Below, piece by piece: positions 20,141 to 27,968 of a stretch of 38,084 bases of DNA; position 1 is the stretch's first letter; each line of letters opens with the position of its first letter. Under the pieces are notes generated by a model. The model was given only the letters and a program-made list of their open reading frames with translations, was not told the origin of the DNA and ran no database searches. The DNA is from Bacteroidota bacterium (GTDB taxonomy: Bacteria > Bacteroidota > Bacteroidia > Chitinophagales > Saprospiraceae). The DNA lies in NCBI GenBank assembly GCA_024276375.1, contig JAJRXG010000243.1, positions 1 through 38,084 on the forward strand, given 5' to 3'. The translations under genes were made by a program, and so were the position numbers.

Positions 20141-20761
20141 ATGAGAAAGAGTATTGTCCTTCCCCTGTTGTTGATGATGTCCATTGAGTTGTTTGCCGGT
20201 GGCAGACCTGTACAGATCATCCGGTGTGTAGATCGAAATCAAGTCAATAATCTCAATAGAGTAGCTGCGTTTATGGCTTCAGATACTACGGATCATTTTT
20301 GTTATCCCGGATTATTGACTGTTGTAGAACCGGCAGGAGGGTATTGTGGATCTGCCAACAACGCCAATACCATCTTTACCATATCTATAACCGCAGATAC
20401 CTTGTTGCCCAATGATGCATTGACCATCAATAGTCTGACCAATATTATGTTGACAGATCAAACAGATTCTCTCTCGGGAACGATTGATTTCACAACGACG
20501 GATGTACGTCTTGCTTTTACGGCAGATGGGACGGCCACGGTCGAAATTGACTTTACGAGAGATCCTTATCAAGAGTCCATAATTGAATTTCGCAATGCGG
20601 TTTTGGATGCCTCTGGAACTAAGATATTGCGCATACCTGCATGTACCACTATTGGATCTACCATACCGACTATGGGACAATGGGGATTGATTAGCTTGGG
20701 ATTGCTACTATTGATCTTTGGGATCAGTGCTGTACGGCAGAGCCATCTTGTAGCATTATAA
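20141..20761 (+). CDS. Small exported protein with IPTL-CTERM-like sorting tail
   Basis: 206 residues. It has a signal peptide (MRKSIVLPLLLMMSIELFAGG), a beta-rich middle with two Cys near the N-terminus and one near the C-terminus, and repeated Thr/Ile/Asp strands, then a C-terminal tripartite signal from residue 175: IPTMGQWG, a hydrophobic helix (LISLGLLLLIFGISAV) and a short basic end (RQSH). This closely resembles the IPTL-CTERM/PEP-CTERM class, in which an exosortase-like enzyme processes and anchors the protein. No sortase gene is in this window. The ATG at 20141 is chosen because it opens the signal peptide and follows a promoter-like box; the frame extends upstream into the cyclase 3' end. 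The ectodomain is not recognised. Confidence 0.75.
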   Translation: MRKSIVLPLLLMMSIELFAGGRPVQIIRCVDRNQVNNLNRVAAFMASDTTDHFCYPGLLTVVEPAGGYCGSANNANTIFTISITADTLLPNDALTINSLTNIMLTDQTDSLSGTIDFTTTDVRLAFTADGTATVEIDFTRDPYQESIIEFRNAVLDASGTKILRIPACTTIGSTIPTMGQWGLISLGLLLLIFGISAVRQSHLVAL

Positions 20762-21002
20762 GCGGATTGGTAAAATATCGTTGGTACTCCAACATAGAAG
20801 TCAATACTGGGATTTCATAATGACATTTGCGGTCAAAGACATGATTGTTGTCCCAAGACGATATTGTGTATGGTTGTTTTGCCTTGAAGCAGAAGAACCA
20901 AATGTTCAAGTTGCTTTAAAAGCTTTCCACAAGCAGGCACCCGCGTCCGCGTAGAGCAACATGGCACGCCCGCACTTGTAAACGGGCTTTCATCCTTGTA
21001 GA

Positions 21003-21132
21003 GAGTTTTGTCACAATTATTGATGGCCATCGCCCCTCCGGCATCCGCGCGCGTCAATAATGTGCGCCAAAACAGGGTGTGGTATTATTGCTGATCTTGG
21101 GTTAAAACCCAAGGCAAAAGGTATGAAGCTCC
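21003..21132 (+). repeat. Direct repeat unit 1 of 2 (about 130 bp)
   Basis: Starts GAGTTTTGTCACAATTATTG and runs through GTCAATAATGTGCGCCAAAA and the TTGGGTTAAAACCCAA palindrome to GGCAAAAGGTATG. The same sequence with few changes recurs 208 bases downstream at 21211-21340. Repeat-internal palindromes make it a likely site of rearrangement. Confidence 0.85.
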
Positions 21133-21210
21133 TGCGGAGCTATAGCAATAGGATGAAGGTGTCGGACTTATTTACCACGAGCATTTTTAATAATTGCCCC
21201 TCCGGCTACG

Positions 21211-21340
21211 GAGTTTTGTCACAATTATTGATGGCCATTGCCACTCCGGCTTCGGAGCGCGTCAATAATGTGCGCCAAAACAGGGTGTGGTATTATTGCT
21301 GACCTTGGGTTAAAACCCAAGGCAAAAGGTATGGCGCTCC
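21211..21340 (+). repeat. Direct repeat unit 2 of 2 (about 130 bp)
   Basis: Second copy of the unit at 21003-21132, at a constant offset of 208 bases. Differences are concentrated in the CTCCGGC palindrome arms (ATCCGCG in unit 1, TTCGGAG here), where unit 2 keeps the perfect stem. Confidence 0.85.
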
Positions 21341-21345
21341 TTTAG

Positions 21346-21376
21346 ATATGGCTCAATTGTATGGATAGAGCCATAT
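21346..21376. terminator. Hairpin downstream of the oxidoreductase operon
   Basis: Perfect 9-bp stem ATATGGCTC / GAGCCATAT with a 13-base loop, about 90 bases past the end of the minus-strand operon. On the minus strand it is not followed by a clear U-run, so it may be a member of the repeat cluster or an mRNA 3' stabiliser, not a true terminator. Confidence 0.35.
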
Positions 21377-21467
21377 TGATATACCCTCTTTTGATCCGTC
21401 GGTTAAAGTCAGACGGCGATGATTGATCAACAACTCTGCACCTATAATAACTTTGCAAATCAACACA

Positions 21468-22796
21468 TCACAGCGATGGAGCCCATCCCGGTTCATAATC
21501 TCGATGCCACATAGCCAGTGCCTGCTCATTGTTGAGGATATGACCGTTACGTGGATCTGTATCTATGCTGCCACCACATTCCTGCGCGATATTGCCGAGG
21601 TGGGGCATGAGATTGCTGATGTATCCATCACGGATATCTGAATTGAGCAGAGTGCCCTTGCGTATGGCGCTTGCGAAGTTGTTCATATGTATATTGTCGA
21701 GACTACCTCCGCCGACTTTATCCATAGTATTGGAATTTCCTTCACCGGATACATATTTGATCACTTGATTGTCCATATTGTAGGCGGTGTATCCATTGCG
21801 ATCGAGTAGGGCGGTACCTTCTGTACCATGGATGGTGACGCCACGTCCACGATCAAAATATTGCATATTGTTACAGCTCTTTCCTTCCCAAGTGATCATT
21901 TTGTTGTCTTCAAATTCAAAGCTGGCGACTTGGGTGTCATAGAATTGCCAATCGTCTTGAAAGTGGTATCTACCTCCGGAAGAAGTGACACGTTTGGGAT
22001 AATCGACGCCTAAGGCATATCGACAGATGTCTATCTCGTGAGTACCATTGTTATTGATCTCGCCGGTGCCCCAATTCCAAAACCAGTGCCAGTTGTAATG
22101 TACGATGTTGTCTTTGTATGGACGGCGCGGAGCGGGTCCTTGAAACAAGTCCCAATTGAGCCAATCAGGTACTGCACTTGGCTTACCGATGCCGATAGAT
22201 CCCCGCTGATTGGAGTACCATGCTTTGCCCATGTAAGCACGCCCAATTATACCGTCGTGGATATCTTGCACCCCTTCTATAGTCGATGGACCGGAGCGTT
22301 GCTGATTGCCCATTTGTATGATGGCATTATACTTATTGCGTACTTGCACGAGTAGTTCACCTTCGGCAGGATTATGGCAACAGGGTTTTTCGACATAGAC
22401 TGCTTTGCCTGCTTTGGCACCAAGGATGGCCATAGGAGTATGCCAATGATCCGGTGTTGCAATGGCGATGGCGTCGATATCTTTATTGTCGATCAGCGTT
22501 CTAAAGTCCTCCACTTGGATTGCTTTAGGAAGACCTAGATTGTCAAGTTGTTTTTGCCTTTTGGCAAATACGCGGCTATCTACATCGCATAGGTGAGTTA
22601 TGGAAGCATTGGGAACCGAAGCGATCGCATTGATGAGGGCGCCACCACGACTATTGAGGCCGATCACTGCAAATCGTATGTGGTCATTGGCGCCTATAAC
22701 ATTTTTTCCAATAGAAAATAGTTGTGGTCCTAATGCCACGACAGCTATTCCGGTAGTCGCTGATTTTTTTATAAAGTCTCTTCTATTTCTTTTCAT
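21468..22796 (-). CDS. Tat-exported Gfo/Idh/MocA-family oxidoreductase
   Basis: 442 residues. A twin-arginine signal (RNRRDFIKKSA, then a hydrophobic stretch to about 35) sends the folded, cofactor-loaded enzyme to the periplasm. The N-terminal NAD(P)-binding Rossmann fold has VIGLNSRGG at 44-52 and CDVDSR at 70-75. The catalytic lysine is K137 in VEKPCC. The substrate domain carries GTHEIDICRYALG. Family members oxidise or reduce sugar hydroxyls, commonly at C3. Its ATG overlaps the stop of the DUF1080 gene (ATGA), so it is the last gene of a minus-strand operon. A joint pathway with DUF1080 (3-keto-sugar formation followed by glycosidic cleavage) is inferred from context and known biology of these families. 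Confidence 0.9.
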   Translation of the reverse strand: MKRNRRDFIKKSATTGIAVVALGPQLFSIGKNVIGANDHIRFAVIGLNSRGGALINAIASVPNASITHLCDVDSRVFAKRQKQLDNLGLPKAIQVEDFRTLIDNKDIDAIAIATPDHWHTPMAILGAKAGKAVYVEKPCCHNPAEGELLVQVRNKYNAIIQMGNQQRSGPSTIEGVQDIHDGIIGRAYMGKAWYSNQRGSIGIGKPSAVPDWLNWDLFQGPAPRRPYKDNIVHYNWHWFWNWGTGEINNNGTHEIDICRYALGVDYPKRVTSSGGRYHFQDDWQFYDTQVASFEFEDNKMITWEGKSCNNMQYFDRGRGVTIHGTEGTALLDRNGYTAYNMDNQVIKYVSGEGNSNTMDKVGGGSLDNIHMNNFASAIRKGTLLNSDIRDGYISNLMPHLGNIAQECGGSIDTDPRNGHILNNEQALAMWHRDYEPGWAPSL

Positions 22797-24175
22797 AATA
22801 CTCTGATTTTAATATTTCTAAAGGATACTTGATCACCATGATCTTGCAGCAGGATATGGCCCTGTGTCTGTTGTCCAAAATTATCCCATTTGGCATATTT
22901 GCTATAAGCGACAAGGGCTTTAAACATTTGCGAAAAGCGATTGTAGCTTACTACTTTGGCACCATTGAGCCAGTGCTCTACCTGCCCATCGATGGATATG
23001 ATGCGTCCGGTATTCCATTGTCCCGGAGATTTCATCGGTTTGCTTCTTCCCGCAACCGAGAGATTGTCGGCCGCTATGAGGTCGTAGAGTGAAGACATAG
23101 TTCGATTGCCCGCAATACCATTTTTGGCATCCGGGTGATTGACATCATCTAGTATCTGATATTCTAATCCGATGGCAGAACCCGCACCTCTGTTGAGTTG
23201 AGGATCTACATAATACTTGACACCACTATTTGCTCCCTTGGTGATTCTGAATTCCCACATTAGTTCGAAGTTGCCATATGTATGTGTAGTGATGATATCT
23301 CCACCATTGGTGCTTTCGCCGCCGTCACTGCCTTCAACGGTGAGTATTCCATCTTCAATTTTCCATCCATGATCGGGAAATGCACTTCCTTTGGCACTAC
23401 GCCATCCGTCGGTACTGTGACCATCCCATAACAAGTGCCATCCGCGTTCTACTTCATGCGGTGTGAGGGTATTGGGGATGAGGTTGAGTTGTCTGACAGT
23501 CGCATCTGATGTCCAGCGATAGTCCTCCAGATGGTGTGTCATAACTCTAAGATTGCGCCACTTGACTTGGGTTCCTTCAATCTCCTTATTGTAGATGGAA
23601 TGTACTCGGAGAGCGATAAATCCTTCGGCGGTCATATCATCGATCAGATGGACTGTCTGTATGCCATTGACCCATACTTGAATAGTATTTCCGATGGCTT
23701 CAATGTGGTATTTGTTCCACTGTCCGTTGACCCACGCCTTACGTCCTTTGGGGTTATAGGATAGGGGATAGAGCCATCCACGTCTTGCTTCATCATAGAT
23801 ACCTCCACTGTAAGCACGTACAGAAGGATCTATTTCTACTTGATAACCATGGACGCGTCCATCCCTATATCCGGGGAGCGAATTGCTGCGTATCTGAATG
23901 CCTGAATTTAACGGAGGATCTACATATATCTCGGCTTCGAGGATAAAATCGCTATAACGCTTTTTAGTTGCTAGGAAGGTATTGGGGGTACCCATCTGTG
24001 AGGTTCCTGTGATGATTCCATCCTTGACGGTAAATGTTGCTGTGCCATTGAGGCGCTCAAAATCATTTAAAGTTTCCCCATCAAAGAGGTCATGCCAGGG
24101 AGCATCTTCTTGACCACGGAGGTTTATACTTACCCCTATGAGAGTGATGATGCAGGCTATAAGTTTTAATTGCAT
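22793..24175 (-). CDS. Exported protein with two DUF1080 (3-keto-disaccharide hydrolase) domains
   Basis: 460 residues from the ATG at 24175 that opens a signal peptide (MQLKLIACIITLIGVSINLRGQ). A TTG-like start at 24193 would only add six residues. Two concanavalin-like beta-sandwich domains of the DUF1080 family (PF06439) are in tandem. Domain 1 (about 28-215) has WHDLFDGETLNDF, the NSGIQIRS core and VHGYQVEID. Domain 2 (about 245-460) has WHLLWDGHSTDGW, a GANSGVKYYV core and IGLEYQILDD. Members act on 3-keto-glycosides made by Gfo/Idh/MocA enzymes. The start is 24 bases after the M28 peptidase stop, and its TGA overlaps the oxidoreductase ATG. The duplication may bind or cleave two sites on a glycan. 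Confidence 0.88.
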   Translation of the reverse strand: MQLKLIACIITLIGVSINLRGQEDAPWHDLFDGETLNDFERLNGTATFTVKDGIITGTSQMGTPNTFLATKKRYSDFILEAEIYVDPPLNSGIQIRSNSLPGYRDGRVHGYQVEIDPSVRAYSGGIYDEARRGWLYPLSYNPKGRKAWVNGQWNKYHIEAIGNTIQVWVNGIQTVHLIDDMTAEGFIALRVHSIYNKEIEGTQVKWRNLRVMTHHLEDYRWTSDATVRQLNLIPNTLTPHEVERGWHLLWDGHSTDGWRSAKGSAFPDHGWKIEDGILTVEGSDGGESTNGGDIITTHTYGNFELMWEFRITKGANSGVKYYVDPQLNRGAGSAIGLEYQILDDVNHPDAKNGIAGNRTMSSLYDLIAADNLSVAGRSKPMKSPGQWNTGRIISIDGQVEHWLNGAKVVSYNRFSQMFKALVAYSKYAKWDNFGQQTQGHILLQDHGDQVSFRNIKIRVL

Positions 24176-24199
24176 GGTAGTATCATTTAGCATTTTGAA

Positions 24200-25555
24200 T
24201 TATCTTCGTGGTATGAGTGTTGTCGGAAAGGACACCGGACTTTCGTGCCCATTGGGAGCGACAGACACAACTCCAAAGAGGTAATTGTCTATTACAATCC
24301 CCTCTAGGGTTACGTCCGTAGCATTTCCTACATACCTGGAGTATTGCCACTGTGGGGCGGTTGTATCGCGCCAGTATATTTTGTATTTGATATTTGGATC
24401 TGCGGAGGCATTCCATTTTAGTCTGGTTGAAGGTTTTACAACACCGCCGATCATAAGTCCTTGAGGTGTCGGTGGAGCCCATGCCAATGCTGCGAGGGTG
24501 ATGGCGTTGACAGCAGTCAACTTAGCAGCGTAATCGAAGTTAACTCCGGAAATAACGTCACCATATGCGATACCATCCTCCTTACGTATATCTTGGTGTT
24601 GCATATTGTAATTTTCGTGGGCTTCCATAATGCGGATCCCTGCATAACCAGCATCATTGAAGGGTCTGTGATGACCTCCTCTGCCAAATCGATCCAATCG
24701 ATAGACCATCATGGGGTTCATTTCGGGCATATAGGCAACAGTCATCCTGTGGACATATCGTGCCAGTTGTCTGGAGATGCCATCTACTTCACCGCCATAG
24801 AAGCGCTTCCAGATACGTTGCTGCTCGGTCTCTCCGGGTAGGTTAGCCTCACTAAAGATCCTAAAGGTGCGATTGTCAATGACGCCATCTATACCATGAA
24901 TATTGCCGATCATATCATTGTTGAGAATACCGATGACGTCCCATCCTTCTTCTTTTATTTTTTCGGCCATGATCTTACCACCAAATAATCCTTGCTCTTC
25001 ACCGGACAGCCCTACAAAAACGATGCTGCTTTCGAAGTCATAGTGACTCAATACACGAGCTGCTTCCAATACTCCGGCGAGACCCGAGGCATTGTCGTTG
25101 GCACCGGGAGATTCATCTCGAGCATTGAGTGGATCACTAATACGAGAATCTATATCTCCGGACATAATGATATAGCGGTTGGGGTATTTGGTACCGCGCT
25201 TGATTGTGACCACATTCACAATCTTAGTAGTCATGGGTATGCGCGGACTGATACCTCCTTCTACAAGGCCACTTAGGTATGATACTTCAAGGCAGTTGCC
25301 ACAGTCACTTGATATGTGTTCAAATTGAGATTTCAACCATCTTCGGGCAGCTCCAATACCGCGGTCAGAAGACATTGTGTCAGACAACGTATGTCTGGTT
25401 CCAAATGATACCAATGTCTCAATGTCATGGTGAATGCGATCGGCAGAGCAAGCTTGGATGATATCATATAAGCGTGTATCTATGCTTTGTGTCGATTGGG
25501 CATTTGCCGGAAGGTGGCCTATAATCATCAACCACAACAACACTGTCCATCTCAT
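24200..25555 (-). CDS. Exported M28-family metallopeptidase with a C-terminal Fn3-like domain and an altered zinc site
   Basis: 451 residues with a signal peptide (1-19, ending ANAQ). The M28 aminopeptidase fold spans about 30-345. Expected zinc-site motifs are PGANDNASG (Asp154 bridging), SGEEQGLFG (Glu186-Glu187, base and ligand), NNDMIGN (Asp214) and the late His in MQHQ. The first ligand position, usually His in a GHxDSR block, is Asp134 here (MSGDIDSR). The rest of the site is intact, so this is probably a subfamily variant and not a dead enzyme. Residues about 365-451 look like a fibronectin type III domain (TRLKWNASADPNIKYKIYWR). It is first in the operon with the DUF1080 and oxidoreductase genes. 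A TATCTTAG box about 30 bases upstream may be the promoter. Confidence 0.88.
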   Translation of the reverse strand: MRWTVLLWLMIIGHLPANAQSTQSIDTRLYDIIQACSADRIHHDIETLVSFGTRHTLSDTMSSDRGIGAARRWLKSQFEHISSDCGNCLEVSYLSGLVEGGISPRIPMTTKIVNVVTIKRGTKYPNRYIIMSGDIDSRISDPLNARDESPGANDNASGLAGVLEAARVLSHYDFESSIVFVGLSGEEQGLFGGKIMAEKIKEEGWDVIGILNNDMIGNIHGIDGVIDNRTFRIFSEANLPGETEQQRIWKRFYGGEVDGISRQLARYVHRMTVAYMPEMNPMMVYRLDRFGRGGHHRPFNDAGYAGIRIMEAHENYNMQHQDIRKEDGIAYGDVISGVNFDYAAKLTAVNAITLAALAWAPPTPQGLMIGGVVKPSTRLKWNASADPNIKYKIYWRDTTAPQWQYSRYVGNATDVTLEGIVIDNYLFGVVSVAPNGHESPVSFPTTLIPRR

Positions 25556-25732
25556 CTTTGTGTATTAATAGTGAGACTCTAAGATATAAAATTATTGTTC
25601 TCATATACATGATCATTTTATAAATGTGCTCGGCATTTAGGAAAACATTACTGGGATCCTCCATCACCCAGTCCTGCAATGACGGAATAAGAAGAATGCG
25701 CGCCTTTCACCGAATAGTTACAGGAGAGTATA

Positions 25733-25898
25733 TTGTGTATAACATACTGCACTTTATCAGCTGGCAATGCGTGGTGGGGAGGGATTGATTCATTTCGCTC
25801 AGCTCATCAAGGGAGACTCTATATGAGGAGTTCTTAAACATATGAGGACAGAGGTGTACCGGATCAATATCCTATTTTATGCAATTTGTTATATACAC
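25733..25898 (-). mobile_element. Miniature inverted-repeat element, family A, copy 2 (166 bp, inverted)
   Basis: The reverse complement matches copy 1 (6995-7157) along its whole length, for example AAATTGCATAAAATAGGATA, CCTCTGTCCTCATATGTTTA and GAGTCTCCCTTGAT. Ends are TTGTGTATAACATACTGCA (25733 on) and TGCAATTTGTTATATACAC (to 25898). No target duplication is evident (AGAGTATA upstream, TAACTAAT downstream), so this copy looks older. It fills much of the 352-base gap between the M28 gene start and the barrel gene end and lies 9 bases beyond the latter's stop. The rest of the gap shows no gene. Confidence 0.85.
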
Positions 25899-25907
25899 TA
25901 ACTAATG

Positions 25908-27377
25908 TTAAAAATGATATTGCACGCCCAGACGGACACCGATGAAATGACGCCTTTGGTTGAGTACTTCTCTATTGTTCCAGTAGGATTGTTGATTGAA
26001 GCGGTATCGAGGTGATGCATAGAGTTCCCAACGATCTTTGACCCAATAGCCCAAATGAAGACCCCCTTCGATGGAGACGCCTATGGTTGTGTTGGTATAA
26101 GTTGGACTGTTAGCAGCATCTATGGTGATGAGGCTAAAATCAGGTCTCAGGTATCTACCTCTAAATCGCATGGATATATTGAATATGGCTGCTGCATTGG
26201 CTTTTAAGCGCCATGGGCCTTTTTGATACAATGAATAGCTGATCTGAACGGGCACGTTGAGTAGTGTAGTGATATTGCCGATGGCAACGGTACGGTCGTA
26301 GGTACTTATAGCGGTAACGGAGTCACCTACCCAAACGACATTGTCGTTGTCATCATAGAAGAAATATGCGTTGGGATCATATATAGTGATGCGTTCCGTA
26401 ATGGTCTGTTTGGTTTTGTATTGTGACTCGAGACGTTGGTATTCTATCCCGAGTGCTATATCGATACCCGACGGCAGTTTATATCCGAGTGCACCACCTA
26501 TGGAAATTGCAGGGAGAGATTCATACCTTTCATTCCAAGTATTGAGATATTCAATCTGATCAGTGTTCCCGGGATTGAGGGAGTTGTTATCCAATGGTAA
26601 GGCGGCAAGGCTGTAGAGGTCTAGATAGAATCTACCTTTTGTAACGGCATCGCAAGCCAAAATTCCAATGTTGCCATTTTTCAATTTTGGAAGTTGCATG
26701 ACGGGCTTCAATCGATTGATGCGCTGATATAAATCAGGCAAGGAGGATGATTTTTTTTGTAAAATGGGATAATGAGTTGGTGCAAAGGCAGGTGCGGGTG
26801 CATGTTTTTCTGAAATATTGGAAATGGGTTGATTGTTAGTGCGGGGCTCTTCTGCATTATTGGATTGGAGAAACTTTACATTTTTGCGGGTCTTTGATTC
26901 ATGTGTATGTTGAGTACTTTTATCGTTCAAAATAGAAGGGGTCTGGGGTGCTGTATTTTGTTGATTGTTGACAACCTGTGATAGCTCAGGATTGGATTGG
27001 ATTGTGAGGGCAGAATTATTGCGATAGCCAGTAAGTGTGTTAGAGTTGTGAGTAGCAAGATCAGGGGATGCGGAATCAAGAATATTTTCTATTTTTGATA
27101 TTCTGATATCATTGATTTGGGTGGGATTGGACAACTGAGTTTTCAAAGTTATGTCGGTATAAAGATCGTTATTTTTATTTTGCTGTTCATTCCAGATAGA
27201 GTATGTGACACCGGAGGCAAGAAGTATTCCTAGTGTTAAGATCCAAGGCAAAAATTTGTTTTTCTTATCCGGTTGGATTCTATACCACAGCTGATCCTTA
27301 TTGGAAACAGGTACTTCATGACCATGAAAATGTTGGCGAAACATGTGGTCTATATCGTTGCTAAGAGGCTTTTTCAT
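25908..27377 (-). CDS. Membrane-anchored protein: anti-sigma-like N-terminus, one TM helix, C-terminal outer-membrane-type beta-barrel
   Basis: 489 residues without a cleavable signal. Residues 1-41 are polar and cytoplasmic by prediction, followed by one membrane helix (KFLPWILTLGILLASGVTYS, 41-60). A long Asn/Ser/Gln-rich linker (about 65-240) and a segment of alternating strands (about 250-489) follow, ending in aromatic IGVRLGVQYHF, as in outer-membrane barrels with terminal Phe. The gene overlaps the ECF sigma gene by 17 bases, the arrangement expected of its anti-sigma partner. It would have to cross the inner membrane, periplasm and outer membrane in one chain. The anti-sigma role is inferred from the position and topology; no zinc or RskA motif was seen. 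Confidence 0.75.
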   Translation of the reverse strand: MKKPLSNDIDHMFRQHFHGHEVPVSNKDQLWYRIQPDKKNKFLPWILTLGILLASGVTYSIWNEQQNKNNDLYTDITLKTQLSNPTQINDIRISKIENILDSASPDLATHNSNTLTGYRNNSALTIQSNPELSQVVNNQQNTAPQTPSILNDKSTQHTHESKTRKNVKFLQSNNAEEPRTNNQPISNISEKHAPAPAFAPTHYPILQKKSSSLPDLYQRINRLKPVMQLPKLKNGNIGILACDAVTKGRFYLDLYSLAALPLDNNSLNPGNTDQIEYLNTWNERYESLPAISIGGALGYKLPSGIDIALGIEYQRLESQYKTKQTITERITIYDPNAYFFYDDNDNVVWVGDSVTAISTYDRTVAIGNITTLLNVPVQISYSLYQKGPWRLKANAAAIFNISMRFRGRYLRPDFSLITIDAANSPTYTNTTIGVSIEGGLHLGYWVKDRWELYASPRYRFNQQSYWNNREVLNQRRHFIGVRLGVQYHF

Positions 27378-27894
27378 AGCTTTTTATTTTCGTTAGTTGT
27401 AATTTTAATTGTGCTCTTGCTCGTGTGAGTAATGATCGTGAGGAGCTCTCGGCGATGTCCATTTTTTGAGCGATTTCGCGGTGGGTATATCCTTCTATGG
27501 CATGCATATTGAAGACGAGTCTCTGTTGATCCGGCAATGTTAGGAGTATAGCATAGAGTTCATCTTCAAACACATGGTTGAATGTGGTGTTATCTTGAGC
27601 ATTTAAAGCTGTAGATGCAGTCCAGCGTTTTGATTTTTTGATGTAGCGAATCGCCTCAGTTGCGGTAATTTGGCGGAGCCACCCATATGTGGCTGAATCG
27701 TTGATGTATTGGAATTGGGGTAGATTGGAAAATATCCGGAGGTATGTCTCCTGGAGTATATCTTCCGCGATACTGTGATCGGCGACATAGCGTAGGGCTA
27801 CGCTTTTGAGTTGATCGCATGTCAAATCAAACAGCTGTCTCTGAGCTCTAGCATTGCCTTTTGAGGCAGCCGAAATTATTTTTTTTAATATCAT
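27361..27894 (-). CDS. ECF-type RNA polymerase sigma factor
   Basis: 177 residues with the two sigma-70 domains of extracytoplasmic-function sigma factors. Region 2 runs from about 15 to 85 (ARAQRQLFDLTCDQLKSVA, then DILQETYLRIF and TYGWLRQITATEAI). Region 4 is a helix-turn-helix at about 117-163 (LPDQQRLVFNMHAIEGYTHREIAQ, then ESSSRSLLTRARAQLK; quoted in parts). It directs transcription of an unknown regulon in response to envelope signals. It overlaps the start of the downstream membrane/barrel gene by 17 bases. A strong hairpin lies 13 bases before its ATG, which may control its expression. Confidence 0.93.
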   Translation of the reverse strand: MILKKIISAASKGNARAQRQLFDLTCDQLKSVALRYVADHSIAEDILQETYLRIFSNLPQFQYINDSATYGWLRQITATEAIRYIKKSKRWTASTALNAQDNTTFNHVFEDELYAILLTLPDQQRLVFNMHAIEGYTHREIAQKMDIAESSSRSLLTRARAQLKLQLTKIKSYEKAS

Positions 27895-27907
27895 TTATAT
27901 TCTAAAT

Positions 27908-27932
27908 GCCGAGGTGTACGGGACACCTCGGC
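27908..27932 (-). promoter_or_regulatory. Strong hairpin just upstream of the sigma-factor start
   Basis: Perfect 10-bp GC-rich stem (GCCGAGGTGT / ACACCTCGGC on the plus strand) with a 5-base loop, lying between the lipoprotein stop (27969) and the sigma ATG (27894), both on the minus strand. On the minus strand it is followed by ATTTAGAATATAA, not a U-run, so it is a poor classical terminator. It may attenuate read-through, stabilise the upstream mRNA, or limit ribosome access to the sigma gene. Confidence 0.65.
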
Positions 27933-27968
27933 TATTCGTATTTAAAATGTTAATCCATCGCGACAGAA

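Larger units (their letters stand above)
20920..21420. repeat. Cluster of REP-like palindromic repeats
   Basis: About 500 bases dense in short palindromes: GCTTTAAAAGC (about 20920), GCCCG-cacttgtaaa-CGGGC (about 20969), CTTGGGTTAAAACCCAAG (twice), AGCTCCTGCGGAGCT (21127-21141), CTCCGGCTACGGAG and CTCCGGCTTCGGAG, ATATGGCTC/GAGCCATAT (21346-21376) and CCGTC/GACGG (21396-21416). The TTAAAA-centred and GGAG-type stems are those of bacterial REP-type elements. It lies between the small exported protein gene (ends 20761) and the oxidoreductase gene (ends 21468). The remaining bases 20762-20919 show no gene. No RAYT-type transposase is present. Confidence 0.7.

Noticed and set aside
20833-21057. 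74-codon minus-strand frame with Cys/Arg-rich stretches in the repeat cluster
   Set aside because: Its sequence is produced by the palindromic repeats; no transposase motif (for example the HUH of REP-associated transposases) is seen.
25690-25726. CACCGAATAGTTAC near the family A copy 2 resembles the right end of family B
   Set aside because: Only about ten bases match with gaps, and no partner end or shared subterminal sequence is found; chance similarity cannot be excluded.
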